Origin: Ipomoea triloba
Lineage: Eukaryota > Streptophyta > Magnoliopsida > Solanales > Convolvulaceae
NCBI RefSeq assembly: GCF_003576645.1
Contig: NC_044917.1
Location: 6,532,689-6,596,688, forward strand
DNA: 64,000 bases
Direction: 5' to 3'
Numbering within the stretch: the first letter of the stretch is position 1; the number at the start of each line of letters is the position of its first letter. Of this stretch, positions 8,682 through 22,471 are shown in pieces. The notes beneath the pieces are model-generated. The model saw only the letters and a program-made list of their open reading frames with translations, did not search any database and had not been told where the DNA came from. The translations under genes and the position numbers were made by a program.

Positions 8682-11499
8682 TAATGAAATAAAATGATGT
8701 TTAGTAAATATAATATGTGAATTTTAAGGCAGAAATTAAATAGTATTGTAATTGATAGAGTTACTTTTTTGGAGCAAGTAATTGATAGAGTTATAGGATA
8801 GTTTAATTAACTTGATAATAATAAGTCTAATAAAATAGTTCAAGGAGTTCAATTTGTTAGAATCTTTTTGTTTGAAAATATTCATACAAGCACCGCGGAA
8901 GCATCAAACTCTTTTTCTTAGTCTCTAAAATAATCATGTATGCTCTTCGTATTTCATACAAAATGACATGAGAGTCATCATGGACAATGTGCTAGCCTTA
9001 TTAGAATTCTAATACACAATTAGAATTCATATGACTAGAAATAACTTTACAATACTTCATTTATTAATTCTTCGTCACTCATATTTTTAACTCTTAAAAA
9101 TGAATAATTAAGAATATTGTACGGAATAATATCAAATATTAACTAAGCTACAATAAAATAAATCAAACACTTATTTATTATATCTATTTAATCATAAATC
9201 AATGCCCAAAACATTAAATGTTAGTTCCTATATCGTACATGTCTAACACTTTCTGACCCATTGACAAGACTTTTAAATGGGAAGGTCTACACCTAACAGG
9301 TTGGTAAACTAGCTAGATCCTACAAGCTAATTCATCGTTTGATGGACCAGTTAGCATACTAATTCATTACCCTTCTCTATCATTAGGAACATGCTTGATC
9401 TCACTTGTCACAAATCATCATTCTAACAAGCTAGACGCGTAGACCTCAAGTATAAATAAACATCACTTAACTAATTGAAAGATCATATGATTTTCTAAGT
9501 CTCTTATTTACTATTGTCTTGTAGTAATTAGTCAGACTACTAGCATCAATTCATATCAAACCGACCAACGTACCTAATTAATTGTATACTAGACACGTTT
9601 TTATGTACTTTATATTCAGTTGAACGTCCCACCTCCTTAGTCAATCAATACATCCACAGTATACCTCCTCCCTCTCATTCTTATACTTGTAGTGTAGATT
9701 CTTAACTCCAATCTAATTTACACAATAACTTTAACGTAAAGGCATACATTTGAGTAGAGGAGGAAGGTAGAAGGGCACGTTATGGCCACATGGCAAAGGA
9801 TGGAGCTGAGAATGAAATGGCTTCTTCTCTTATCTGGTAGTGGGACTGCAATACTACACAGTACAGTACAGTTTTGAGCATAACGTGGGATCATTTTCAG
9901 AACCCATGTACCCCGGCCTAGCCTACCTTGTTTTGTATCATCTCCTATCAATTTTATGGCTGTGTCCTTATCCATCATTGCTCAGTGCAACAACATCTTC
10001 TCTACCTCTCTTTCTTACTTCCATCCCCTTCTTCTAGGGTCCCCCCCTCCCTTCCTCTTAACCATACTACAGCAGCTAACCACGACGTTGCCCCTTGAAC
10101 CAAAACAACCGCAACTTTTGTTTCTATGTATAATGTATTGCTGTTGTTTGTTCTACTTGTACATCATATCATATCCAATATGAGCTAGCTGACATTTAAA
10201 TTATGATGATACAAAGAAAATCCAAGCAATCAGTTCATATGTCTGATCTGGTTGCATAACATATTATTATTATTTTTTAATACATACGTAGATATTTCAG
10301 CTTATGTCCATAAACGGTCTTTCAGTTTGTCCATCGCCTTACTGTACGGCACAATTAAGGAGCCCAACCTACACCCTACTCAGCTCTAACCTCCTCTACC
10401 CTGTCGCCTACGATAGTAACTTGAGATCAAGTGATCAACTGTTATACTAGCCCTGGAAGCTGCATCAGATATTATTGATCCTATGATTCCTATCAATATT
10501 AGTATTGTTCAGCATCATACATAAAACCTAATAATGAATATTTGCCTATGGACATTTGGGCAGATGAGTGTTGGGTTAATATTGTTGAGTATTGGGTTGG
10601 AATCCAAGAATTGTCATACCAATAAACCTGTGGAGTCTATGTTCAATCATACAGCCCAGGCAGTGTGGTCCGAAAAAGTTAGTGCATATATTGATATATA
10701 GAATAGATAGCAATAATGCAACCCAAATATAGCAATATAGATATGATGAATCTACATATTATACTGTCAAAATTTGGTCGGGCCTGCCAAATGAGTGAAC
10801 CTAGAATATGCTAACCCACCCCAATATGTTTCGCAAATTATATCATGAACCAAGTCAATTGTGTACTCTAAGTCTAAATTAACATTAAGATTATGTAAAA
10901 TGTACATAATATGTCAACTACAGTTAAATATATTGCAAAGTGCACCTAATTCATAGTATAACAAATGGTCATGTTCTTGTCAAATTTTTTAAAAATTATT
11001 TTTAATTTTAAAAACTAATAATTGAACATAAAATAGCTTAGATAGTTTAAACAAACATTAACACAAAATTCAAATATTACTCTGATGCAATTAGAGGCGA
11101 TAAAGGCCGAAAAGAACCAAAAGTTAAGTTGAGTTGAGATTGAAGATGGAGAATAGTGCAGTTAAAGTAAAGTGATAGGAAGTGTTACATTACAACAAGA
11201 GTCTGTTACAACTTACAAGAGGCTGATGTTAACTACCAAGTACCAACCATCACCTAATAATTAAAGCCAAATCCATATTGCTATCAAGACAATCTTTTTT
11301 TGATACATATTTCTGTCAAGGCCAATGTTCAGTGCAAAATCAATGAACAAAATTCTACTTCTACAATGTATGTGTAAACACAAAAACTCTGGGGGAAAAT
11401 GAGCATCTTACAGAAGAAATGCTGACAGAGCAAGGGAATTGAATGAAAATTGACTCGTGGTAACCGATCTTTTAAGTTTGCTGATGCTTGATGGAAGAT
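7913..11499. other. Intergenic, no gene seen
   Basis: AT-rich sequence with short ORFs that show no domain or codon pattern. The only clear landmark is an (AT)n run at 8614-8677. The right edge (about 11100-11499) is probably the 3' untranslated region of the galactosyltransferase. Confidence 0.6.
8614..8677. repeat. (AT)n microsatellite
   Basis: About 64 bp of uninterrupted alternating T and A, likely length-variable between individuals. Confidence 0.97.
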
Positions 11500-14295
11500 C
11501 TACTCATCATCGTCTGAAGGTAAAGTAGGGCTCTTTGAACAGATGTCTTTTGCGTGGAGTTCCACCATTTTCTTGTCAGGGTTACACAGTCCTAGATTAC
11601 AAGAGAAGAAGAACCAGATTGCCATCAGCTATGGACAAGAATGGAAGCGGACATCATTATATTAATGATTATGGACGAAGCAAGATGTGTAAAGGCACAT
11701 CTTGTACGGCCTTCCAGGTAGCTTTTGAGATGAGGCACTTATAAGATACTCGTATAAATTATGAAATCCGGACAATGGGTTACACACATTCCGTATCTAT
11801 CTGTATATGAGGATAATAGGAATCAAAAGGATTTCCGCACCCTGAAGAACTTCAAAATATGGCAATACACCAGATACCGACCACCACCCAAAACAATTGG
11901 AGAAAATGATTTCTATCTTTATAATATGCAGCAGGAAAGCATTGTAACAGCTACCAACCTACTATCACCGAACGCTCAACTTGTAGTCAAGTGGATCATA
12001 ACACTAACCTGAACATTTTGGAATATCCCACACAGCAATAGATTTGCCAGTACAGTCTATTTGACATAGTTGTTGATTATGCTCATGGTTGACATTCATC
12101 GCAAGCATCCAAGAACCAATAGTAACATCTTCATTGCTAAACATTCGGAAACTGAAAATTTACAAACAGAATTTCAATTTACGCTTAGCAAATTCACATT
12201 AATCAATTCTCAATAAGAAATAGTATAATCTCCTTGCTCAGAGAACATTAGAAAGTTTACAAACATGTATTCTTCCTAATCACTATGAGTTTAAATCTGA
12301 GAAAAGGAAACTAGTGTTGGTGATGATAAGAGATTGAGGCCAGATATTGGCTGAACGTAGACTTCAGGGAAAACTCACCTGTTGTTCCTCAGTGCGACCA
12401 GGCTAGCAACAACATCAGCAGAAAGAGCGTAAATAGGACCATAAGCATGTAAGAAATATTCCTTGCCAAGCAAATTTGCTAATGGTTCATACCTGCATGA
12501 ATTTCACAGGAAAATTGCATGAATAGTTACTAATGGATACAGTAAAACATTCACCGAAGCTACTGCAAACTTATAGGCAACCATTTTGTGACAAACCATT
12601 TGAGTTTGGGATCAGTGAAAACTGGTCCCTTTTTCATGCATCCAAGGTATGTTTGTGAGTGAGAACGTTCTTTGGCCAATAGCAATGAAAGGCGATCTGT
12701 TAATTAAAAAAAAACAGAATTTACTTGCTTGAGATGTAAAAAGGTAACCTGAAGTGAATATTCTAGCATTAAAAAAATCATCAAAAAACTTCATAAAGCA
12801 GCAACCTGGTCGTAAATATATGTCATCATCAGCTTTGACGTAAAATTCTGAATCATAAAGCGCATATGCAGCTTTGAAAAAAGCTAAACTGTAAAAGAAA
12901 GATAAATCAGTTCAAATCACATAAATAAGATTGTGACAAATACGATGTGATTAGTGAGAACTAACGTTTTGTATGGGAGCTTACTATACTCTTCTTCAAT
13001 GTCTAACAGCACAAAATCATCATACTCTGCAATTTCCCTTCTGAGCGCTGCCATCTTTGATTTATCATTAGTTCTACCAATTATAAACCTAAAAGCCAAA
13101 CCAGTGGATTCTTCCAACCTGAAATTCCTCCAAAAGGTTTCCATCACCAACAAGAAATTTAACACACTGCACAATATTTTGGATGGTACGACTACATGTA
13201 TAGACTTATAGTTAAGGGGGGCAATGCAACAACTTTTAATCCATAAAAGAATATTGCATAAATAAGTACAAGATGGGTGATATTATCATTTCTAGACCAA
13301 GCATCTATCCTTCCCCTTGAAGGACGACAAACCACTGAAAGAAAGCATGAATTCATCACCATCTTTCTCTTCCGCTCCATTTGTTCAAGAGCTATACTAA
13401 TCCATAAAGCTTACTAAAAGAAGCATTATACGTGTACAAGTTCTATAACAATAGCATCAGATGGATTATACTTGACAATTCGGAAAAAGGCCACTCGATC
13501 TGGATTGAGATAATCGACAAATATACCTAACATCACCTCTCAATTAAAATAGAAATCCATGGTCATACATGTTTCCAAGTGCAACCATCAGTATTGTTAA
13601 CTCCCACTGAATAAATTTCTTGAGAAGGGCTCCAGCGAAAAAAAATCACAATTAAGATCAAATTACCATATCAACTTAAACATTGCCCAATTTACTAATA
13701 TATAGTGAATCAAAATTCAATGAAAATCAACCAATTTTGGTATCTAATCCTTCAAATAGCACACTCACTGAATCCAAAATTGAATCTACTCTCTGCCACT
13801 TCAGTACCGAATGGAGTTCCTTCGCATTACATTCTCCAAATTAGAAAATAATAATACTCCGTAATACTAAGCAGAAAAATTACATGAACATCAGTAGCAC
13901 ACAGATACAGTCCAATAGAGAGAGAGAGAGAGGAAAGAGTACTTTTGAAGCCCTTGGCGATCTGAAGGAAGCCAAGTCTGGCGGAGCGAGCGGCGGCGAG
14001 CAGCTGATGCGAAGCCAGTTTGGATCCCGACAAAGCCCATTACCTTGTGCCTCTTCTGCTCTCCATCAACACCATCTCCACTGCTCACCCTCGCGCTGTT
14101 TCTGTCCCACACAACAGAGACTGATCGGGGTTTTATGTACTCGCATCTATGCCCCAAGCCCTGCCTCGAACTAGCAATAAACCCGAACACAAAACCGACA
14201 AGGCCGATCAAGAGAAACAGGATCAGAGCCGTCGATCTGCGGGAGGAGGAGTAGGTTAAAGGGCGGGCAGTGAAGTACTTGGGAGATGAAGGCAT
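11500..14295 (-). CDS. GT31 beta-1,3-galactosyltransferase (B3GALT12-14 type), 7 exons
   Basis: Exons, minus strand: 14295-13943, 13118-12966, 12888-12806, 12696-12597, 12492-12379, 12151-12009, 11591-11500. All junctions are GT-AG and the sum is 1038 nt, giving 345 residues, close to the roughly 340 expected. I chose the ATG at 14295 (MPSSPK) because Arabidopsis relatives start the same way. The protein has a short basic tail, one membrane segment (residues about 22-41) and a stem. The catalytic domain follows ([42 protein letters not shown]), with a DDD metal-binding triad at 189-191 (KADDDIYLR) and EDVTIGSWM. The end is [10 protein letters not shown]. This predicts a Golgi type II enzyme that transfers galactose from UDP-galactose to a glycan or glycoprotein. 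The acceptor is unknown. It appears intact. Confidence 0.93.
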
Positions 14296-16733
14296 CTCAA
14301 ATGCCACAGATTTCTCGGATTCAAATTCAGAAATAGCAAATCGATTCTTCAAATTCAGACCTCATTAGAGAATGATCAAATGCAATTTATTAATGTTTTT
14401 AAGTTTCAAATTGCATTCCTCCACTACATGAACTGTTCCTCTGTTTCTTGCTCTTTATAAAAACGCTTCATAATACTTGTACAGTTTTATCTAAAATTCC
14501 CATTTTTTTAACTGCCAATTTTTTATTTTTTTTTTGACTTTGTAGATTTTCTCAATCACTCAATCTTTCATTCCTTCCCCAATTTTGTTCACAATTTTTC
14601 TTCTCAAAAGGTTGAACCCCACGATTGATAGAGCATTTGAGAGGATGTAAATCATGGTAATTTTACTTGACATATCCTTCAGAACACTTAATTTTTTTAC
14701 ATGAGACTTGTTTTCATGCTAAATTAAATGATAGTAACAAATTATGTTAAAACAACATAATATACTATATTAGTCTCATTTTTATGTAACTGGTTAAGTT
14801 AATGAAACTTAAATTGAATTATTTATAAATTAATTTTTTATTATATTAAATTTCTTATTAACATACCAAATTTATATATTTAAAAATTACCTTAAAATAT
14901 TATTAGATATAAAAAATAATTTAAAAATATTCTAAAAATAAATAATTAATTAATTTGATCATTAACCATAAATAAGACAACTAACATGGGCAGAGGAAGT
15001 AGGTAGTTAGCTTCATTCTTCTTGTTATGATTATGAACAACTATAGGTTAGGTTGGAATTAACAATCCTATTCTACCTAAAGATAATGGCTATATTTTAT
15101 TTTAATTTCTGAAAATTACTATTCGTTCATGGATTAATTTTTAATTTGCTTATAATATTTTAATAGCCCCATATAGTAATTAACGTATTATATTGATTTT
15201 ATTTCAATTATGTTTAGTAATCAACGTAAGCATAGTGTTTATATTTAGTACTCTGCTATACATTTTCTGTTTACGATGATGAAAAAAAAGCGCAGTTATT
15301 TCTTAATGGTATATGTTAGATAAACCATGCTTTATGATCCTAGTTTGTAAAGGATTACAAAGATGCAAATCAGACTAGATTGCCCCAGTTGGCCAACTCA
15401 AACCAAGAAAATCAATAAACTGCTACCATTGAGAGTCAAATTTGAAACCTATTTTCTTCTTGTACTTGGCTTTGTTTGTTTGTTTGTTTGTTTTTTTTTT
15501 TTTTTGGTTGCGAAATCAATGATAATTTAGGTAGGCACTAGTTAAATTGACATTTATTTTTTATTTATAAGAAAATCAATTGTTGTTACCTATAAATTTT
15601 GGATGAAGTATGTCTTATAACGCTAACCGATGAATAACCACAATGAGATAAGTCAATTTAAAGTGTTCAAGTAAATTAGCCTTCAATGAATCATAAAACA
15701 CAAATTCCAAATCTCCTAGGACATTTTGGAGAATCCCATCCTTCTTCATCTTCAACCCATGCCTTTTGTACTAAACCTTCATTAATGTCATCAATGGAGT
15801 GAAGTCAAAAGAGTTGTATTACATTGACATGCTAATTAAACAAACTATGAACCGTGAAGTAACTCACAAAGTCAAGCTATTTGTCTAAATAATTAATTAT
15901 TCTCATAAATTGAATTTATTAATATCATGGTATAACAGATGCTTAATAACAGATATAGTCTTCTTGTAATTAATTTTGAGATATATTTGGGAGAGTAATT
16001 AAAATTCTCTATCGCAACTTTCTTCTTTTAGAAAATCAAAGAGTTAATTATTTAGCATAAAAATCACCAAAATACATGAAATTAAATATTTTTCAATGTT
16101 ACATTTAGCTACTAATTCAACACATACAAGGATTTTATGCAAAAATTAGAACCATAAAAAAGGACTTAGCCCGCCAGATTAACCCACTCAGACAATAAAA
16201 AAGGGACAGCAAAAAAGGACAGAGCAGATTCTAAATTTTATGATTAATCAAATTGATGAATTCTTTAGCTCACCCGACCTTTGACAGACCACACCTCGTT
16301 AGCCCGCTTTAACAGCTCTAGCCAAAACATGTCAATTACTAATTCAACATATCAAATTTTTAGCATCTCATACTTACTCCAAGTCACTCAAATTCTTATC
16401 CAACACCTAATTTGCAAGCATTTAACACCTAGTTTGCACTTCAACTCACTTAAATTCTTACCCAACACCTATTTTGCACATAATTAATACATAATTTAAT
16501 ATAACTATTCTTATCCAACACCTAATTTGCAAGTAGTTTGTCCCTCCACAACATACAATATTAGGCTCTAAGTAAAATTTCTTCATTTTTTTCTAAAGAT
16601 ATCCAACATTTACAGCAATGCATTCGAGGGTAAAAATGCAATTAGGGAAACACCCATAATCCATTCTTGTCCAATGTTTAAAATGTACATACTTTGGGCA
16701 AATAGTTTCTCCCTCTAATGTCTCAATGGCACT
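14296..16733. other. Intergenic; right part is the duplicated 3' flank of the IDM1-like gene
   Basis: 14300-15680 is AT-rich with no gene, apart from possible minus-strand promoter sequence of the galactosyltransferase (a TATAAAG at about 14460) and a GTTT run near 15475. From about 15690 the sequence is recognisably related to 29350-31000: CAATGCATTC near 16616 with 30903, and AATATTAGGCTCTA near 16558 with 30837. The 3' flank of the IDM1-like gene was therefore duplicated along with the gene. Confidence 0.6.
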
Positions 16734-17579
16734 CTAAAGACTAGCCTGGCTGCTTACTAATCCCTCAATGAAGCATATTGGCCATCTACTGTGTAGACTA
16801 TTACCACCACCATTGCTAAGCTCCAAGTTCTCTAGTTTCAATTCAGACATAGCAGGATCAACTTCCTTTGAATGCAAAGCATCTTTTGTTCCTGCTTTGT
16901 GCATCTTTTCCAGTTTACTAACATTTCCAAGCAGAAGAAAGTTTACTTGAAACAAGGGGAAAGAGAAAATAATGCCTCACCTGTCAGCTTGTCTACCTTG
17001 AGACATAGGTCTTTAGCCACACAGTTCCAGGAAATAGCATCAGGTTGTTGTTGCTCAAGCTACTTTTCTCCTCTTCTTCCAAGGGTTTGAAACCGAAACC
17101 CAGTGCCAATATCTCCACTAGACTGGGAATGGCAGATTTCACGAGCTTCTCAACCTTGAAAGAGCTCAACATGTGGTGTCACAATAAAGTTAATGCGCGC
17201 AAGTACACAATGCATAGACCTTAATAACTAATAGCTGGTTTAAGATGTTTGGTTTTTCCAGAACAAAAAGATACATTCTCTATAACACTTTATCAGGCCT
17301 CTGACACATTCCCTGACAGCAGAATTTGCTGCTAGTTGCAATCAAGTTACCAGTATAGTTCTTTTTGTTAGTTGAACGGCTACTGTTTTCTAATGTTGTA
17401 TGCCTGTTGTAAAATCCACCATTGGAAGAAAAAACATTCCTCAATAATTGTAAGGACAACTACTAATTTTGAGTTGCATTCTGCATTTAAAGCAACATAC
17501 CACATTACCACTTAGCAGAATGAATTTTTTAGTCATAAGGGATGCACCTCAAATATGTCTTTCTCATTCCCAAATACTT

Positions 17580-20290
17580 TCTTATTTTATTGCACAGTAG
17601 TTGCACATGCTAGCTAACATGACTGACTTACCAGATTCTAGGAAAAGATTCAAACAGGAATGGTACAGTATGCCATTCCTAGTGATTACACCAGCTTTCA
17701 CAACGGAATCATCTTTTAGATTCCGATACTGAATTACTTCACCAATAGAAACTACCCAAAATGAATCATCCATGACAATACATTTCTTAGAGCAACAGAA
17801 GGCCACCCCCCTTCTACAAAGTGTTTTCCACCCATATTAAGGCTTTGTAGAAGTAACCTGCAACCACCTTTTTTGCTCTTCTACTTTCTCAGAGGTTTGG
17901 GTTTACCAGAGGGCCTTGTTGTTTGTAGATTTGGACGTTGGGTTTTTTATGAAAGCTGATATCAAAAGATCATCATTCTCTAGACAGAACTTCTTAAGTT
18001 TCTTTGACCCACTTTTACCACAGGGTCCCTTTCTATTTATTTCAGAGAATCTGGTCTTGCAATCAGACGCTAATATGTCTTTCTCATTCCCTGATACTTT
18101 CCTATATTATTGCACAGTAGTTGCACATGCTAGCTAACATGACAGACTTACCAGATTCCAGGGAAAGATTCAAACAGGAATAGTTCAGCTTAAAACCAAC
18201 ATGCCTCTTGAACTTGGAGATAGATAGTACTTCACCACAGCAATGGCATAGTATGCCATTCCTAGTGATTACACCAGCTTTCACCACGGAATTGTCTTTT
18301 AGATTCCGATACTGGATTACTTCACCAATAGAAACTACCCCAAAATGAATCATCCATGACAATATATTTCTTAAAGCAAAAGAAGACCACTCACCTTCTA
18401 CAAAGTGCTTTCCACCCCTATTACGTACAACCACCTTTTTTGCTCTTCTGCTTTCTCAGAGGTTTGGGTTTACCAAAGGGCCTTTTTTTTTTCTTTTTTT
18501 TTTTTTTGCAGATTTGGAAGTTTGTTTTTTTATGATAGCTGAAATCAAAAGATCATCATCCTCTAGACGGAACTTCTTAAATTTCTTTGACCCACTTTTA
18601 CCACAGGGTCCCTTTCCTTTTATTTTGGAGAATCTGGTCTTGCAATTAGACGCTAATATGTCTTTCTCATTACCTGATACCTTCCTATACTATTGCACAG
18701 TAGTTGCACATGCTAGTTAACAAGACTGACTTACCAGATCCCAGGAAAAGATTCACAACATATCAACTCTCCACCACCACCACAATGCCCACAACTATCA
18801 TCATTTTGATCCGTTTCATCAAATTGTACGGTTCGAAGACCTGTTTTCTTAGCCTTGTATTCAGCTGACCAAGCCTCAAGCTGACATAACATGAGTGGCT
18901 TACTAGATTCCAGGAAAAGATTCAAACAGGAATTCTTCAGCTTGAAACCAGCATGCCTCTTAAACTTGGAGATAGATAGTACTTCACCACAGCAATGGCA
19001 TAGTATGTCATTCCTAGTGATTACACCAGCTTTTACAACGGAATCATCTTTTAGATTCCGATACTGGATTACTTCACCAATACAAACTACCCCAAAATGA
19101 ATCATCCATGACAATACATTTCTTAAAGAAACAGAAGGCCACTCCCCTTCTACAAAGTGCCTTCCACCCCTATTAAGGCTTTGTAGAAGTAACCTGCAAC
19201 CATCTTTTTTGCTCTTCTGCTTTCTTAGAGGTTTGGGTTTACCAAAGGGCCTTGTTGTTTGCAGATTTGGATGTTGGGTTTTTTATGAAAGCTGATATCA
19301 AAAGATCATCATCCTCTAGACAGAACTTCTTAAGTTTCTTTGACCCACTTTTACCATAGGGTCCCTTTCTATTTATTTCAGAGAATCTGGTCTTGCAATC
19401 AAACGCTAATATGTCTTTCTCATTCCTGATACTTTCCTATATTATTGCTAATATGTCTTTCTCATTCCTGATACTTTCCTATATTATTGCACAGTAGTTG
19501 CTCTCATTCCTGATACTTTCCTATATTATTGCACAGTAGTTGCACATGCTAACATGACTGACTTACCAGATTCCAGGAAAAGATTCAAACAGGAATGGGC
19601 TAATATGTCTTTCTCATTCCTGATACTTTCCTATATTATTGCTAATATGTCTTTCTCATTCCTGATACTTTCCTATATTATTGCACAGTAGTTGCTCTCA
19701 TTCCTGATACTTTCCTATATTATTGCACAGTAGTTGCACATGCTAACATGACTGACTTACCAGATTCCAGGAAAAGATTCAAACAGGAATGGTTCAGCTT
19801 AAAACCAACATGCCTCTTAAACTTGGATATAGATAGCACTTCACAACAATAATTGCATAATATGCCATTCCTAGTGATTACGCCAGCTTTCACAACAGAA
19901 TCATCTTTTAGATTGCGATACTAGATTACTTTACCAATAGAAACTACTCCAAAATGAATTAACCATGACAATACATTTCTTGAAGCAAAAGAAGGCCACT
20001 CCCCTTCTACAAAAGTACAAAGTGCTTTCCACCCCTATTAAGGCTTAGTAAAAGTATCCTACAACCACCTTTTTTACTCTTATGTTTTCTCAGATGTTTG
20101 GATTTACCAAAGGGCCTGTTTTTTTTTTTGTTTTTTTTTTGTTTTGTTTTGTTTTTTTTTTTTTTTTTTGCAAATTTGGATGTTTGTTTTTTTATGATAG
20201 CTGAAATCAAAAGATCATCACATCCTCTAGACAAACCTTAAATTTCTTTGACCCAATTTTACCACAGGGTCCCTTTCCATTTATATTGGA
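17580..20290 (-). repeat. Four or more partial copies of the IDM1-like first exon in tandem
   Basis: The segment coding for the IGEVIQYRNLKDDSVVKAGVITR region and the neighbouring zinc-like motif recurs at about 17.6-18.0, 18.1-18.65, 18.75-19.4 and 19.75-20.28 kb, each copy with different losses. The third reaches into the PHD finger (CGHCGGGGELICC). The intact version lies at 35031-36077. Some of this may be assembly expansion, but the copies have diverged in sequence, so real local duplication also occurred. Confidence 0.75.
19405..19790. repeat. Nested 42-bp and about 194-bp tandem duplications
   Basis: 19405-19446 equals 19447-19488, and 19461-19502 overlaps an equal 42-bp copy at 19503-19544. 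The whole block recurs, offset 194, from 19599. The exact 42-bp period matches the duplications inside the MULE. It is probably an assembly artefact in a hard-to-resolve repeat. Confidence 0.8.
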
Positions 20291-21365
20291 GAATCTGATA
20301 TTGCAATCATATGCTAATTTCACATGTTGATCCAAATTTCTCAGTTTCATTTCAAAAAAGGGGTTTTTTTTTTTTTAATTTCTTCTGGACCTTCCTTTTA
20401 AATGATGTGTTTGAGTCAGAAGATGCATCTTTGGAAATCGTTTTCAGGGACTTAATATCCAACAACACATAGCGACAGGCCTCTGCAACATAGGCCATTC
20501 CTGATTGGAAACTTTTACATCAAAGCCCTTTGCTTCTTTCTCAAGGTATACAGATGGATTTTTGTCATAGCTTAGCAAACTTGTATTGCAATCTTAATTA
20601 TTGAAGACTGCCTCCGATCTTCCCTTCAAGGTTGGAGTATTCCCTAAACTGACTGGAACTTCAAAGCAACTATCTTTCTGCCCAGAGGTATCACCAGATC
20701 CACAAGCTGCCAAAGAACTTAGATCCAATATGTCTTCTCATTCCCTGATACTTTCCTATATTTTGGAGCGGCTCCATTGAGGACATCAACCGTGTCTCAG
20801 GATAATGAGACAGAACACCATAATCAAAGCAGTCTGTGTGTATATTTTGATCATCATAAGAAACACTATCTGCAACAAGAGAAGAGTTGCACCACTGAGC
20901 ATTCACATTTCTCTCACTAGGCTGGTCCTCTATAGTCTCTACATCCTTTGCTAAATTTCTGCTTGCTTTCAAAATTCCCTTCCTGCTTTAAGAAATTGTA
21001 ATGCCTTGTCACAATGAATACAACATTTACAAAGGGATGAAGAAGACACCACAAATGGGCAAATGAAGTAGTTTCCAATTTAACCAGGTATCAATTTCAG
21101 TAACCCCACTAGAAAAATCAGATTGAAACTGATTCATGTCACTCCACATATTACCATCATCTTCCACACTTGAATGAGAAAGGGAATGATCACCTTTGCA
21201 GAGCAAAGTGCGGCAAAAAATAGGATAATTTAGACAAGTATATGGATTATGAGTATTAGGAGTGGATTATTGTCGAGAATATATGGAAAAATAATTCTGA
21301 TGTATTAAAGCCAAAGGGTCCACCTTTTTGTTTAATTCCATTTGAGAGTCAAAACAATTGCATAA

Positions 21366-21374
21366 TACCACATT
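21366..21374. repeat. 9-bp target duplication of the foldback MULE, left
   Basis: TACCACATT here, CACCACATT at 22204-22212: eight of nine bases match. Confidence 0.75.
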
Positions 21375-22203
21375 GAGTTATTTCCACTTTTGGTCCCACC
21401 CACAAGTATGAGACCATTTCCACATTTGGTCCCTGACTATTAAAATTTCCAGATTTGGTCCTACGACTTTTAAATCCCTACCACATTTGGTCAATTCCGA
21501 TCAAATTCCAGCCACCGGCAACTATTTTCCGGCGAATGAATTAAGTCAAGGAAAAATTTGTCATTTCATTTTTTTAAAAATTATTTTTTTTAAAAAAAAA
21601 CCCTTATTCCCCGCCGGCGCTATAATCACCGTTCCGGCCACATCTGCCGTCACTGCCACCACAACTGTTTTTGGAATGTTTAACAGCAGGTTAGTTTAAC
21701 ATGAGCGGTATTTGCGGACGTTTAGATTTAAATGAGTGAAAAACAATTAAAATGATATTTTTAAGATTACTGTTCATAAATTGCAGAAAAAACATGGATC
21801 ATGTCTCCTTTCGTTCCTTTTTTGGACGCAAACGCCTGTTATAACTAGAAATTGCAATTTTAATCCCACTTTAAAATGGGTCAATGTACAGTAGGGTGGT
21901 GGAAGCAACTATTATGATGGCAGTGACGGCAAATGTGGCCGTAACGGTGAGTATAACGCCGGCGGGGGAAGAAGGTTTTTGGGGTTTGGGGAGAAGAAGG
22001 TTTATTATTATTATTACTAAATTTAAAAAAAAATGAAATGACAAATTTGTCATTGACCTAATTCATTTGTCAGAAAATAGTTGTCGGTGGTTGGAATGTG
22101 GCCGGAATTTGATCAGAAGGGCCAAATCTGGTAGAGATTTAAAAGTCGTGGGACCAAATCTGAAAATTTTAATAGTCAGGGGGACCAACTGTGGAAATAA
22201 CTC
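21375..22203. mobile_element. Foldback non-autonomous MULE (829 bp)
   Basis: It begins GAGTTATTTCCAC and ends GTGGAAATAACTC. The two halves are long inverted repeats of roughly 280 bp each, sharing the ATTTGGTCC, CCGGC and TGCCGTCACTGCC blocks, with a short unique centre. A 9-bp target duplication with one mismatch flanks it. Joining the flanks gives CATAATACCACATTCCTAG, close to IDM1 exon sequence elsewhere (CATAATATGCCATTCCTAG at 19857), so it landed in an exon copy of the IDM1-like pseudogene. It has no coding capacity. Confidence 0.85.
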
Positions 22204-22471
22204 CACCACATTCCTAGTAATTAGGCCAGATAACTTGCACTGCACACGCTAGCCACGAGGCACCATGGTTATTTTTGTTGGCAAGCATGTATACAACAAA
22301 ATTTGTTAATTCCCAACCAAAATCAGTCATTTCAAGAGTACAAGTAAGAACTCTATTTACGGAAGCAGAGAACAGCGACCCACCTTGTTGAAAACTCAGC
22401 TCTGAAATTCACCACCTTCTGCTCTGAAATTCACCACCTTCTCAAAAACTCTTCACTGAAATTCAAAAGCT

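Larger units (their letters stand above)
16734..21260 (-). pseudogene. Decayed tandem copy of the IDM1-like gene
   Basis: Fragments occur in the gene order seen at 31-36 kb: last exon (16734-16900), acetyltransferase exons (about 16970-17165 and 17250-17330), the RCNPYDQKI-type exon (about 17410-17550), then repeated pieces of the large first exon (17580-20290). More N-terminal sequence (about 20300-20990) and leader sequence (to 21260) follow. Exons for the second half of the PHD region and one acetyltransferase exon are missing, and stops and frameshifts are frequent. The stretch at 20691-20972 encodes a segment with no counterpart in the 31-36 kb gene, so the ancestral first exon was longer. 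No function is expected, though transcripts could feed small-RNA silencing of the parent gene. Confidence 0.8.

Noticed and set aside
9718..10183. Overlapping ORFs of 65-86 codons on both strands
   Set aside because: No domain, no splice-consistent extension and no codon bias. Chance ORFs.
17916..18720. Plus-strand ORFs with repeated FLSFFDPLLPQGPF
   Set aside because: Antisense shadows of the repeated IDM1 exon. The same shadow appears over the intact exon at 35530-35856.
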